From Roseococcus sp. SDR (GTDB lineage: Bacteria; Pseudomonadota; Alphaproteobacteria; Acetobacterales; Acetobacteraceae): a stretch of DNA of 64,000 nt. The notes under the pieces are model-generated. The model made no database searches and was not told the DNA's origin. It saw only the letters and a list, made by a program, of their open reading frames with translations. Of the stretch, positions 29,139-38,055 are shown piece by piece. How positions within the stretch are numbered: position 1 is the stretch's first letter; each line of letters begins with the position of its first letter. The position numbers were made by a program, and so were the translations under genes. The stretch is from the NCBI RefSeq assembly GCF_019083995.1, contig NZ_JAHRCU010000022.1, forward strand, positions 1 through 64,000. The letters are read 5' to 3'.

Positions 29139-30064
29139 GCGCCGTCGCCGCCTGGCAGGCGCGTCAGCACGGGTTCCTTGCGCATGGGGGCGGGCTCGGC
29201 CGGGGCGGGCCGGGCGGGTGCCAGGCTGGGTGGCAAGGGCGGCCGCAGCAGGATGCGGCAGGTGACGGCCAGCAGCACGGCGCCGGGAATGGCAATGGCC
29301 AGCAGCACGAGCAGGAGCGGCCGGTTGGGCACCGAGGGGCGGATCTCCACCATCGGTACGGAGACGAGGCGCGCGGCCGCCGCTTCATCCGCCGCCACCA
29401 CCAGGGCCGCGCGCTGCTGCTGCGCCAGCAGGTCATAGAGGCTGTTGCGGAGGAAGAGGTCGGGCTCGACGCGCAGCCGCGCCTCGAGGGCCGCGATGCG
29501 CCGCCCCGCCAATTCGCCCAGCGTCTCCCGCACCCGGCCCTCGGCCTGGGCATGCAGGCGCTGCAGCATGTCGAGCGCGGAATCCCGGTCCCGGTTCACG
29601 AGTTCCAGCGTCCAGGTCACGGAGGTGAGCGAGGGCGTCGCGGCGAAGTTGCGCTCCAGATAGCTCAGCGCGTCATCCGTATCGGCGAAAAGGCGCAGGC
29701 CGAGCAGGCGGCGGAGCGGGCCGAGCGGCCAGGCGGCGCGGCGCTCCTCGATCTGCCCCAGCAGGGGCGTGTCCCGCGCCAGGACGGCGGCGGCCTCGGG
29801 CGCGCGGAGCGCCGCCAGATAGACGGCGAAATTGCCGCCCGGCCGCTGGTCGAGCAGGGAGGGCTGCAGGAAGGGCGATGGCGTGAGCAGCGAGGAGGTG
29901 GCGATGCCCGTCGTTTCCGAGGGTGCCACGATGGCGGTGGCCACATAGCTGCGCGGCCAGTTCCAGACCAGCGTCGCGGCCAGGGCATACAGGAGCGCAC
30001 AGGAGATCAGGACGCCCATGCGCTGGCGCCACACCTCCCTGAGCAATGCCTCCAGCGCCATCAT
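29135..30064 (-). CDS. Wzz-like polysaccharide chain-length/co-polymerase protein
   Basis: 309 residues. TM1 near the N-terminus (VLISCALLYALAATLVWNW), a periplasmic region with a long helical segment (residues about 150-230, rich in Arg, Glu and Leu, RVRETLGELAGRRIAALEAR), and TM2 (LLLVLLAIAIPGAVLLAVTC) followed by a proline-rich tail. PSVPNRPLL just before TM2 is the typical proline motif of chain-length regulators. No tyrosine kinase domain. Start at the double ATG 30061-30064. It heads the operon wzz-wzy-sugar transferase. Confidence 0.82.
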   Translation of the reverse strand: MMALEALLREVWRQRMGVLISCALLYALAATLVWNWPRSYVATAIVAPSETTGIATSSLLTPSPFLQPSLLDQRPGGNFAVYLAALRAPEAAAVLARDTPLLGQIEERRAAWPLGPLRRLLGLRLFADTDDALSYLERNFAATPSLTSVTWTLELVNRDRDSALDMLQRLHAQAEGRVRETLGELAGRRIAALEARLRVEPDLFLRNSLYDLLAQQQRAALVVAADEAAAARLVSVPMVEIRPSVPNRPLLLVLLAIAIPGAVLLAVTCRILLRPPLPPSLAPARPAPAEPAPMRKEPVLTRLPGGDGA

Positions 30065-30135
30065 GGCCTCATGTGATGCGGGCAGGATGGGCGCGGGGAT
30101 GCAGGAAATGCAACCTATCGGTTCATAAATTACGA
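30065..30135 (-). promoter_or_regulatory. Probable promoter of the wzz-wzy-sugar transferase operon
   Basis: An AT-rich stretch between the heparinase-like stop and the wzz-like start. On the minus strand it contains CGTAATTTATGAACCGATAGG (30113-30133 by position; the core pieces are CGTAATTT and CCGATA). The same two pieces occur, closer together, in the divergent promoter region at 31720-31735. The shared pieces suggest one regulator or promoter type for both halves of the polysaccharide locus. Confidence 0.45.
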
Positions 30136-31658
30136 ATAAGTGTCGTGAGGCGGGAAGTTGCCGGGGGCATGCACGCTTCCAACACCGGCAGGGGGGTGGC
30201 CGCGCCATAGGCGAGGCTCTCCAGGCCCTGCACCAGTCGCAGCGTGACCGGCCCATCGGCGGTGAGGTGCAGGCGGAGGCCGGCCCCCGTCACGCCGTCC
30301 TCGGTCATGGCCCATTCCGCCGGCATCAGCCGCCAGCGCAGCACGGCCGCCTGGAAGGGGCCTGAGACCCGGTCCTCCACGCAAAGCCCGCCATGTGCCG
30401 CGTGCAGCACCCGCGCATGGCGGCGGCCTCGATGGTCCCGCCACCAGCCGCCATCAGGAAGGGCGCCGGTCTCGGGCCAATGGTGAAACAGGAAGGGACC
30501 GAGGCGCGGCATCTGGTCCTCGCCGTCGAAGGCGATGGTGTTGTGCGCCGCGGCACCCTGGAAATAGCCCAGCCAGGCGGGGTCTTCCGGGTTGTAGGCG
30601 CCGGTGCCGCCATCGCGCAGCAGGTTCTCCCCCTCCCGCCAGAGATCGAGATGCAGCAGGTCGGCATGGGCGGGGCGGAAGCGCAGCGGACCCACACGAA
30701 GAACGGCGCGGAAAGGGCCGAAGCGCCGGCCGAGCAGGCCGCCCGCCTGCCAGTCCGGCTCTCCTGCGAGCACCGGCCGGGGCACCGCGAGGCCGAGGGC
30801 GGCGCAGCCGGGATCACCCGGCCAGCCGGCCGAAGCGCCGCAGAAGATCCGGGCCGCGCGCTCCAGGCTGGCCCGCGCGTCATCCGGCCCCGCCCCGGAC
30901 AGATCCGCGACATGCGAGCCGTCCTGATGGCCGAGGCGCGGCAGCAGCCCCGTGGCGGGGCAGGCGAGGCGATGCAGCCAACGCGTCGCTGCCGCCATGC
31001 GCGCAAGGGTGAGCGGTGCCGCGGCCGGGCCCCCGCCCCTCTCGCGCAGCCACTGCGTCACCGCCATCACATCCAGCAGCATGCGGTGATAGGCCGGGCT
31101 TGGCTGCGCGAAGCCGCCATCCGCCGCCACCAGCCGCGCGATCAGGGCATCGAGCCGCCGCGCGCCGCGGCGCGCCAAGCTGTTCTCGCCGAGCGCCATG
31201 CCGCAGACGAGCAGCCCTGCCGCCTCGCTGACCGGGTGATTGTTGTCCTGGGCGCGGGCATAGGCCGGGTTCGCGCCGATGCGCCGCGCCAGGGTCCGCA
31301 TCGCGGCCGGGGGCGCGGCCATGCCCGCCAGGGCGGAGGCCAGGGCCAGATGCAGCGCCCGCAAAGCCGCCTCCTGGCCACAGGCCCAGACCGGGCCGTG
31401 ATAGGGCGGATGTTCAGCCAGCCACGCTGCGACGCGGCCCGGGATTGCATCCCCCTCCCCCGCCAGGGCCAGGCGCGGCCATTCCGACCAGCGATTCGCT
31501 TCCCAGAGCGGCCGCACATCCGGCCCGGCCATGAGGTCTGCACCCTCCGGCGGAACCCCGTCGCGCAGCCGCCAGCGGACCCAACCCCGCGCCCAGGGGC
31601 CGCGGCCGAGAAGCGCCCAGGCGACCGGCCCCGCCCCCAGCAGGCGAGCGGCATTCAT
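30123..31658 (-). CDS. Heparinase II/III family protein
   Basis: 511 residues: an N-terminal alpha/alpha-toroid lyase-like part (ARAQDNNHPVSEAAGLLVCG, QPSPAYHRMLLDVM) and a C-terminal heparinase II/III-like beta-sheet region (RPAHADLLHLDLWREGEN, DGGTGAYNP, AAHNTIAFDGEDQM). The Tyr-His and Asn residues typical of the lyase site are visible. No clear signal peptide, so it may act in the cytoplasm or the start may be misplaced (an ATG at 31703 also exists; neither has a good ribosome site). It lies in the polysaccharide locus and probably cleaves or edits an acidic polysaccharide. Confidence 0.82.
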   Translation of the reverse strand: MNAARLLGAGPVAWALLGRGPWARGWVRWRLRDGVPPEGADLMAGPDVRPLWEANRWSEWPRLALAGEGDAIPGRVAAWLAEHPPYHGPVWACGQEAALRALHLALASALAGMAAPPAAMRTLARRIGANPAYARAQDNNHPVSEAAGLLVCGMALGENSLARRGARRLDALIARLVAADGGFAQPSPAYHRMLLDVMAVTQWLRERGGGPAAAPLTLARMAAATRWLHRLACPATGLLPRLGHQDGSHVADLSGAGPDDARASLERAARIFCGASAGWPGDPGCAALGLAVPRPVLAGEPDWQAGGLLGRRFGPFRAVLRVGPLRFRPAHADLLHLDLWREGENLLRDGGTGAYNPEDPAWLGYFQGAAAHNTIAFDGEDQMPRLGPFLFHHWPETGALPDGGWWRDHRGRRHARVLHAAHGGLCVEDRVSGPFQAAVLRWRLMPAEWAMTEDGVTGAGLRLHLTADGPVTLRLVQGLESLAYGAATPLPVLEACMPPATSRLTTLIRNL

Positions 31659-31782
31659 TTTTGCAATCCAGAGGCTTGACGAAATGGGGAGGCTTCGCCG
31701 CATGGTTGCAAATATTGCACGTAATTTTCCGATAACTGAATCTTCGAGTCACGTCCTTGCACCAAAAAGGGGAGCCCGTTCG
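31659..31782. promoter_or_regulatory. Divergent AT-rich promoter region of the polysaccharide locus, two GANTC sites
   Basis: The stretch 31700-31750 is AT-rich for this genome (GCAAATATTGCACGTAATTTTCC). It lies between the heparinase-like gene (minus) and the export gene (plus). Two CcrM-type sites fall within 13 bp: GAATC at 31738-31742 and GAGTC at 31746-31750. It also contains CGTAATTTTCCGATA (31720-31734), pieces of which recur upstream of the wzz-like gene. The start of either flanking gene could extend into it. Confidence 0.5.
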
Positions 31783-34656
31783 TTGAAACACGCCCGCGTC
31801 TTGGCCCTCTGGACCTTGGCGCTGGCCTGGCCCGCGGCCGCGCAGAATCTGCCCTCCTCCTTGCTCGGCCCGCCTTCGCTGCCCTCCACGCTGCCCGGCG
31901 GCGCGCCCCTGCAGGCCCTGCCGCCGAGCGCGCAGCAGGATATCCTCCAGCGCCTGCTCGATGCGGGCGCGGGCCGGCCGCTCGGCAGCCAGAGCCCGAC
32001 GGCGCCGCAGCCTGCCCCCTTCTCCAGCCTCGCCCTGCCCGCACCCACGCCACCGGCGACGGAGGAGCCGCTCTCGCCCATCGAGCAGTTCTTCGAGAAT
32101 CGTCGGCCGCAGCCCGCGGCCATGGCCGCGGCCAATCCGGCGGCGCGCATCCCCGCGGCACCGCAGCCGCTCCGGCAATTCGGCTATGACAGCTTCCGCA
32201 CCAGCCCGCCCGGCGTGCTGGCAGGCCAGGCCTTTGGCCAGCAGCTGAACCAGGCCTCCGGCGCCATCCCCGAGGATTACGTCATCGGCCGGGATGACGA
32301 GCTGGTGATCAGCTTCCGCGGCCGCTCCAGCCAGGACCTGACGCTGCGCGTCTCGCGCGAGGGGATGCTGCTGCTGCCCAACCTGCCGCCGATGCAGGCC
32401 GCCGACCGCACCCTGCGCGACCTGCGCGAGGAGCTGGGCCGCCGCGCCCAGCGCGAACTGGCCGGCGCGGAGGTCTTCATCTCCGTCCGGCAGATGCGGC
32501 AGGTGACCATCTTCGTGGGCGGCGAAGTGCAGCGGCCCGGCGTCGTCGCCCTCTCGCCGCTCGCCAATCTGTTCGATGCGCTGGTGGCGGCGCAGGGCGT
32601 GCGGAAGTCGGGCACGCTGCGCGCCATCCGCGTCGAAGGGCCGCGCGGCCGCCGCGTCGTGGACCTCTACCCCGTGCTGGCCGGCGAGGGGGAGCCGCCC
32701 GACCTGACCCTGCGCGAGGGCGAGCGCATCCTGGTGCCGCCCATCGGCGGCGTGGTGGCGCTGGGCGGCGAGGTCTCGCGCCCCGCCATCTACGAACTGC
32801 CGCCGGGGAGCGGCTCTTCGCCGCTCGGCACCATGCTGCGCCTCGCGGGTGATGCGCTGCGGCCTTCCGGCAACCGCTTCCTGCTGGAGACGACGGATGG
32901 CGAGGGTCGTCGCGCCTTCCGCGAGATCGGCATGCAATCCCCGCTGCGGCGGGGCGACCTGCTGCTGGTGGAGCCGGGCACCGATGTGCAGGCGCAGAAC
33001 CTCCGCCTGACGGGCCATGTCGCGCAGCCGATGACGCGCGCGCTGGGCGGGCGCGGCGCCAGCCTGCGCGGCCTGCTCGGCGATGGCCGCATCGTCCGGC
33101 CCGACCCCTATGCCCGCATGGCCGTCATCCTGCGCACCGATGCGCGCACGCGCGGGCGCCGCTTCCAGCCCTTCGACCTCTCGGCCGTGCTGGCCGGCCG
33201 CGCCGATGTCCACCTGGCCGAGGGGGATGAGGTGATCATCCTCTCGCTGGCGGATGTGCTGTGGCTCTCCAGCCCCACGGTGCAATGGGCGCTGCTGGAC
33301 GAGACGGAGCGCGGCCGGCTGAACGCGGCCCAGGCGCGCATCGCGCCCCCGGCCTCGCCGCCGCCGCAGCCCGCGAGCCTGCTGGCCGGCCTGCCCAGCC
33401 TCGTTCCCGCGCCCGCGCCGGGCATGCCGACGCCGCCGGGTGCGGCGCCCGACCCGGCGCGCGGCCTCGATTGCCCCGCGTTGACGCAGCTCGAGATCGC
33501 GGCGCGCTCCTCGCCGCAGCGTTTTGCCCATGCCCGCATCGGCGGCTTCCGGCGCCTGGGCGAGACGCCCTGCCCGCAGGCCTTTATCGACTATCCGGCG
33601 CTGCTGACCTTCCTGCTCGACAACGCGATGACATTGACGGGCGAGGCGCGGCTGCCCGGCCTCTATCCCATCACCAACGGCACCGGGCTGGACCAGGTTC
33701 TGGCCGTGGCGGGCGGTCTGACCGACACGGCGGATCTGTCCTCGGTCGAACTCACGCGCGAGCCCTCGGACCAGACGAGCGCGATCCCGCTCACGCGCAC
33801 GCTGCTCGACCTGCGCAGCCGCAACTTCGCCGCCGTGCGCCTCTCGCCCCGCGACGGCGTGAGGATCCCGCGCGGCTTCGGCGACCGCGACAACGGGCCG
33901 GTGACGCTGATGGGCGAGTTCCTGCGCCCCGGCGTCTATGACATCCGGCGTGGCGAGCGCCTCTCGGAGGTCATCGCCCGCGCGGGCGGGCTGACGCCCC
34001 AGGCCTATCCCTATGGCGCCGTCTTCACGCGCGAGGCGGCCCGCGCCCGCCAGCAGGAGGGCTTCAACCGCACGGCGCGCGAGCTGGAGATGGGCCTGAT
34101 GCAGGTGGCCGCCGGCACCGCCGTGGTGGGCAGCAGCGGGCGGGGCACGGATGTCTCGGGCGCGGTCGCGGCCGGCCAGCAGCTCGCCGCCAGCCTGCGC
34201 AACATCCCGGCCGCGGGGCGCATGGTGGTGGAGGCCAACCCCGTGGTGCTCGCCGGCCGGCCGGAACTCGATGTGCTGCTGGAGCCGGGCGACCTCATCG
34301 TCATGCCCAAGCGGCCCAATGACGTGACGGTCGTCGGCGCGGTGCAGAACCCGGGCAGCCTGCAATTCCTGACCGGCTGGCGCGCGAGCGACTATGTGCG
34401 GGCGGCGGGCGGCACGCAGCGTTTCGCCGACCCCTCCCGCGCCTTCCTGGTGCTGCCCAACGGGACCTCGGTGCCTGCGGGTCTTGGCGCGTGGCAGCAG
34501 GGCGGGCCGCCCGTGCCGCCGGGCAGCCTGGTGATCGTGCCGAATGATCCCTCGCCCTTCGAATCCTGGGGCTTTCTCCGCGACATGACGCAGATCGCGG
34601 GGCAGCTCGCCATCTCGGCGGCGGCGCTGGCCGTGATCTACCGTGGGGGGAATTGA
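31783..34656 (+). CDS. Large outer-membrane polysaccharide export protein with SLBB domains (Wza/OPX-like)
   Basis: About 957 residues, far longer than Wza (about 380). Signal peptide KHARVLALWTLALAWPAAAQ, a Pro/Ala-rich region to about residue 160, a Poly_export domain (EDYVIGRDDELVISFRG onward), then several SLBB-type beta-grasp segments (VTIFVGGEVQRPGVVALSP; TLTGEARLPGLYPITNGTG; VTLMGEFLRPGVYDIRRGE; VTVVGAVQNPGSLQFLTGW) and a C-terminal hydrophobic segment. TTG at 31783 (GGGGAG 8 nt upstream) gives a clean signal peptide; ATG at 31702 would add 27 residues. It is predicted to form the export channel for the locus. Confidence 0.88.
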   Translation: MKHARVLALWTLALAWPAAAQNLPSSLLGPPSLPSTLPGGAPLQALPPSAQQDILQRLLDAGAGRPLGSQSPTAPQPAPFSSLALPAPTPPATEEPLSPIEQFFENRRPQPAAMAAANPAARIPAAPQPLRQFGYDSFRTSPPGVLAGQAFGQQLNQASGAIPEDYVIGRDDELVISFRGRSSQDLTLRVSREGMLLLPNLPPMQAADRTLRDLREELGRRAQRELAGAEVFISVRQMRQVTIFVGGEVQRPGVVALSPLANLFDALVAAQGVRKSGTLRAIRVEGPRGRRVVDLYPVLAGEGEPPDLTLREGERILVPPIGGVVALGGEVSRPAIYELPPGSGSSPLGTMLRLAGDALRPSGNRFLLETTDGEGRRAFREIGMQSPLRRGDLLLVEPGTDVQAQNLRLTGHVAQPMTRALGGRGASLRGLLGDGRIVRPDPYARMAVILRTDARTRGRRFQPFDLSAVLAGRADVHLAEGDEVIILSLADVLWLSSPTVQWALLDETERGRLNAAQARIAPPASPPPQPASLLAGLPSLVPAPAPGMPTPPGAAPDPARGLDCPALTQLEIAARSSPQRFAHARIGGFRRLGETPCPQAFIDYPALLTFLLDNAMTLTGEARLPGLYPITNGTGLDQVLAVAGGLTDTADLSSVELTREPSDQTSAIPLTRTLLDLRSRNFAAVRLSPRDGVRIPRGFGDRDNGPVTLMGEFLRPGVYDIRRGERLSEVIARAGGLTPQAYPYGAVFTREAARARQQEGFNRTARELEMGLMQVAAGTAVVGSSGRGTDVSGAVAAGQQLAASLRNIPAAGRMVVEANPVVLAGRPELDVLLEPGDLIVMPKRPNDVTVVGAVQNPGSLQFLTGWRASDYVRAAGGTQRFADPSRAFLVLPNGTSVPAGLGAWQQGGPPVPPGSLVIVPNDPSPFESWGFLRDMTQIAGQLAISAAALAVIYRGGN

Positions 34657-34662
34657 GTTGAT

Positions 34663-35026
34663 GCCCTCAGAGGCGTCATGCCGGAGGCGTGCTCTCCGCA
34701 CGACGCGCGGGCTCCGCCCGCTTGGCTTCGCGCCGCCACTGGCGCGCTGACGTGACGCGCGGTCCGGGCGCGCCGGCCGCCGTGCGGCCGGATGAGTTGG
34801 ATGAGTGCCCTCAGACGCCGGGCGCGGGCTCCGCCCGCTTGGCTTCGCGCCGCCGAAGGCGCGCTGACATGGCGGGTGGTCTGGGCGCGCCGGCCGCTGT
34901 GCGGCCGGATGAGTTTGATGAGTGCCCTCAGACGCCGGGCGCGGGCTCCGCCCGCTTGGCTTCGCGCCGCCGAAGGCGCGCTGACATGGCGGGTGGTCTG
35001 GGCGCGCCGGCCGCTGTGCGGCCGGA
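34663..35026 (+). repeat. 117-bp-period structured repeat, copy B (three units)
   Basis: Units begin at 34663 (diverged, with about 27 extra bp), 34807 and 34924; the last two are nearly identical and exactly 117 bp apart. Each has three hairpins: GCGGG-(3 nt)-CCCGC, GCGCC-(6 nt)-GGCGC and CCGGCCGC-(3 nt)-GCGGCCGG, joined by GCTTGGCTTCG and TCTGGGCGCG. It fills the gap between the export gene and the YjbH-like gene, so it is probably transcribed with them. Because 117 is a multiple of 3, frames run through it; these look non-coding. Confidence 0.85.
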
Positions 35027-37259
35027 TTCTCGGAAGGTGGCGCTTCTTCTGATCGGGCTGCCGCTCCTGCTGCTGTCCGGTCCCGCCCACGCCCTCGACG
35101 AAGTGCCTGCCACCGGTTCGAATTTCGGCCGCGTCGGCCTGCTGGAGATGCCCAATGCGCGCTTCCGCCCCGATGGCGTGATCGAGGGCGGCGGCGCCTG
35201 GCGGCGGCAGCGGGAATTCTACTTCGTGAACTTCCAGGCGCTGCCCTTCCTCGAGACCACCTTCCGCCTGAGCGAACGCCTGAACGGTACGCTCGGCCGG
35301 GGCACGACGACGGACCGCGCCTTCGACCTCAAGCTGCGCGTCTGGGAGGAGAATGCCTGGCGCCCGGCACTCGCCATCGGCCTGCAGGATGTGATCGGCA
35401 CCGGCATCTACCAGGGCGAATACATCGTCGCCTCCAAGCGCTTCTGGTCGCTCGACGCCACCATCGGCATGGGCTGGGGTCGCCTCTCCTCGGGGCAGGA
35501 TGTGACGAACCCGCTGACCTATGGCCCGGCCGCCTTCGGCACGCGGCCGCGCAATGTGGGCCAGGGCGGCACCGTCGCCTGGAACAACCTGTTCCGCGGC
35601 CCCTATTCCGGCATCTTCGCCGGCCTCGAATATTCCGTGCCGCCGATCCCCACACCTTGGGGCGCGATCGAGGGCCTGCGCGCCAAGGTCGAGTATTCGG
35701 CCGATGCGCTGCGCGACGAGCGCGGCGGCTATCCCGCCCGCACCACCAACCTGCGCGGCGAGGCGGCGAGCCGCGTCAATGTCGGCTTCAACTGGCAGCC
35801 CAATCCCTATTTGGATATCGGCGCCTCCTTTCTCTACGGCACGGATTTCCTGATCCGCGCCTCGCTCCGGCTCGACCCCAACGCACCGCCGGACCTGCCG
35901 CGCGAGCCGCCGCCGCCGATGCGGCCCCGCCCCGTGGACGGCGCCCCCCTGCCCCCGCCCGAGCCGCTGCGCGGCTGGCGCGAGCGGCTGCTGGCCGCCT
36001 CGGCCGGCTTCGAGGGGCGCATCCAGATGGGCCGCGACGACCGCGAGGGCGAGGCGAGCGAGAACGCCGTGCTGGCGCGCCGCCTCTTCCCCGCGCTGCG
36101 GGCGCAGAGCTTCCTGCCCATCTCGCTCGACCTGCGCGGGGATGAGGCGCATATCGCGGTCTCGGGCGGGCAATACCGCACGCTGGCGCAGGTCGCCTCC
36201 CGCGTGGTGCGCGCGGCGCAGCCCATCCTGCCCGCCCATGTCGAGCGCATCCGCGTCATCTGGGAGCGTGACGGCGTGGTGATCGCGCGGCTCGTCACGC
36301 TGCGGGGTGCCTTCGAGGCGCAGGGGCGCGCCATGGGCAGCGCGGAGGAGATCCTCGCCACCTCGCAACTGCTGCCCGCCTATGACGAAGCGAGCGCCAC
36401 GGCCGCCACGGCCGCACCGCCACGCCTGACCTGGGGCATCGCGCCCGCGCTCAACATCATGGTGGGCGACCCGGAGACGGCGGTGCGCTGGCAATTGGGT
36501 GCCACCGCGGGTGCCAGGCTCGACATCGGCTGGAACAGCGCCATCGTCGGCGCAGTGCAGCAGGCCTTCGCCGGAAACCTCGCCGACGGGCTGCCCAGCA
36601 ACAGCGTGCTGCCGCATGTCCGCAGCGATTTCGCCCGCTATGCCCGCGCCGCCACCACCACCATGCCCGCCCTCTATGCCGAGCGCATCTGGACGCCGGC
36701 GCGCGACGTCTTCGCGCGCGTGACGGCCGGCATGCTGGAGCCGATGTTCGGCGGCCTCTCGACCGAGCTGCTCTGGCGCCCGCGGGACCGCAGCTTCGCC
36801 ATCGGCCTCGACGTGAACTGGGTGGCGCAGCGGCAATACACGCAGAACATCGGCACGCTGGGCTATTCCGTCGTGACGGGCCAAGCCTCGCTCTACCTCG
36901 ATCTGCCGGTGTGGAACCTCTACACCGTGCTGCGCGGCGGGCGGTATCTGGCGGGCGACTGGGGCGGCACCATCGAGATGGGGAGGCGCTTCGACAGCGG
37001 CATCGAGGTGGGTGGCTTCGCCACCTTCACCAATGTCAGCTATTCGCGCTTCGGCGAGGGGAGCTTCGACAAGGGAATCTATGTCCGCGTGCCCTTCGAC
37101 TTCTTCGGCCTGACCACGCGCAACCGCGCCGCGCTGAACCTGCGCCCCGTGCAGCGCGACGGCGGGCAGCGCCTCGCGGTGGACAGTCCGCTCTGGGAGG
37201 TGACGCGCGACGGGCGGGAGGATGCGCTGCGGCGCGGCTATGCGGGCTTCGCGCGCTGA
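35016..37259 (+). CDS. YjbH-like exopolysaccharide outer-membrane protein
   Basis: About 747 residues of the YjbH family, outer-membrane proteins linked to exopolysaccharide secretion. Signal peptide with KVALLLIGLPLLLLSGPAHA, then GRVGLLEMPNARF, family beta strands (PALAIGLQDVIGTGIYQGEY, LDATIGMGWGRLSSG, GVFAGLEY-like), and a C-terminal barrel (GRYLAGDWGGTIEMGRRF, GFFTF-like, SFDKGIYVRVPFDFF). No start has a good ribosome site: ATG 34986 and GTG 35016 lie inside the last repeat unit, GTG 35037 is just past it and loses the basic n-region. GTG 35016 gives the most normal signal. Paired with the export gene upstream. Confidence 0.86.
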   Translation: MRPDSRKVALLLIGLPLLLLSGPAHALDEVPATGSNFGRVGLLEMPNARFRPDGVIEGGGAWRRQREFYFVNFQALPFLETTFRLSERLNGTLGRGTTTDRAFDLKLRVWEENAWRPALAIGLQDVIGTGIYQGEYIVASKRFWSLDATIGMGWGRLSSGQDVTNPLTYGPAAFGTRPRNVGQGGTVAWNNLFRGPYSGIFAGLEYSVPPIPTPWGAIEGLRAKVEYSADALRDERGGYPARTTNLRGEAASRVNVGFNWQPNPYLDIGASFLYGTDFLIRASLRLDPNAPPDLPREPPPPMRPRPVDGAPLPPPEPLRGWRERLLAASAGFEGRIQMGRDDREGEASENAVLARRLFPALRAQSFLPISLDLRGDEAHIAVSGGQYRTLAQVASRVVRAAQPILPAHVERIRVIWERDGVVIARLVTLRGAFEAQGRAMGSAEEILATSQLLPAYDEASATAATAAPPRLTWGIAPALNIMVGDPETAVRWQLGATAGARLDIGWNSAIVGAVQQAFAGNLADGLPSNSVLPHVRSDFARYARAATTTMPALYAERIWTPARDVFARVTAGMLEPMFGGLSTELLWRPRDRSFAIGLDVNWVAQRQYTQNIGTLGYSVVTGQASLYLDLPVWNLYTVLRGGRYLAGDWGGTIEMGRRFDSGIEVGGFATFTNVSYSRFGEGSFDKGIYVRVPFDFFGLTTRNRAALNLRPVQRDGGQRLAVDSPLWEVTRDGREDALRRGYAGFAR

Positions 37260-37266
37260 GGCGTGA

Positions 37267-38055
37267 TCAGTCCTCGAGGATCGCGACAGCGCGCGTCCAG
37301 CCGGCGCTGCCGCGATGCACCTTCACCGGGAAGCAGGCGACCATGAAGCCATGCGGCGGCAGCTGGTCGAGGTTCGCCAGCTTCTCCAGGTGGCTGTAGC
37401 CGATCTCGCGCCCCGCGCGATGGCCCTCCCAGATCAGCGAGGCATCCCCCGTTTCCGCCACCTTGCGGCGGGTGTGGCTGAAGGGCGCGTCCCAGGACCA
37501 GGCATCGGTGCCGACCACGCGCACGCCCTGCTCCAGCATCCAGAGCGTGGCGGCCTTGCCCATGCCGCAGCCGGCGTCGATGTAGTCCGCCTCGCCATAG
37601 CGGCTGGCGGCGCGGGTGTTGACCAGCACGATGTCGAGCGGCTTCAAGCTGTGCCCGATGCGGTCCAGCTCGCGCTTCACATCATCGGGCGTGCAGACGT
37701 ATCCGTCCGGCTTGCTGCGGAAATCGAGCTTCACGCCGTTCGAGAAGCACCATTCCAGCGGCACCTCGTCAATGCGCCAGGAGGGTTCGCCGCCCGGCAC
37801 GCTGCGCTCGTTCATGCGGGAGAAGTAGTGATAGGGCGCGTCGAGGTGGGTGCCGTTATGGGTGCTGATGCGCACCTTCTCGATGGCGGCGTATTCGCCC
37901 TCGGGCAGGGCTTCGACCGGCACGCCCATGTACTCGGCCATGGCGGGCGCGGTCATGTGATGGTCGAGATAGTCGATCTCGGGGAGCATGTGCGGCGGGT
38001 CGCTCGCGATGCCGGCCTTGAGCGCGACCGAGAGATCAATGAAGCGACGGGCCAT
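37267..38055 (-). CDS. Cyclase family protein (kynurenine formamidase-like)
   Basis: 262 residues of the metal-dependent cyclase fold. The metal-binding motif STHNGTHLDAPYHY is intact, followed by LDIVLVNTRA and a C-terminal HGFMVACFPVKV. ATG at 38055 is preceded by AGGAGG. It is convergent with the YjbH-like gene and divergent from the VOC genes. Substrate unknown; members open cyclic amides or formamides. Confidence 0.88.
   Translation of the reverse strand: MARRFIDLSVALKAGIASDPPHMLPEIDYLDHHMTAPAMAEYMGVPVEALPEGEYAAIEKVRISTHNGTHLDAPYHYFSRMNERSVPGGEPSWRIDEVPLEWCFSNGVKLDFRSKPDGYVCTPDDVKRELDRIGHSLKPLDIVLVNTRAASRYGEADYIDAGCGMGKAATLWMLEQGVRVVGTDAWSWDAPFSHTRRKVAETGDASLIWEGHRAGREIGYSHLEKLANLDQLPPHGFMVACFPVKVHRGSAGWTRAVAILED

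Noticed and set aside
31414-34701. A 1095-codon open frame on the minus strand
   Set aside because: It is antisense to the export gene, which has clear domains; the translation is rich in Arg, Ala, Gly, His and Gln with no recognisable domain.
34689-35015. Coding extension through the repeat array upstream of the YjbH-like gene
   Set aside because: The frame stays open because 117 is divisible by three and the sequence is GC-rich. Units give the same low-complexity peptide in several frames and resemble non-coding copies A and C.
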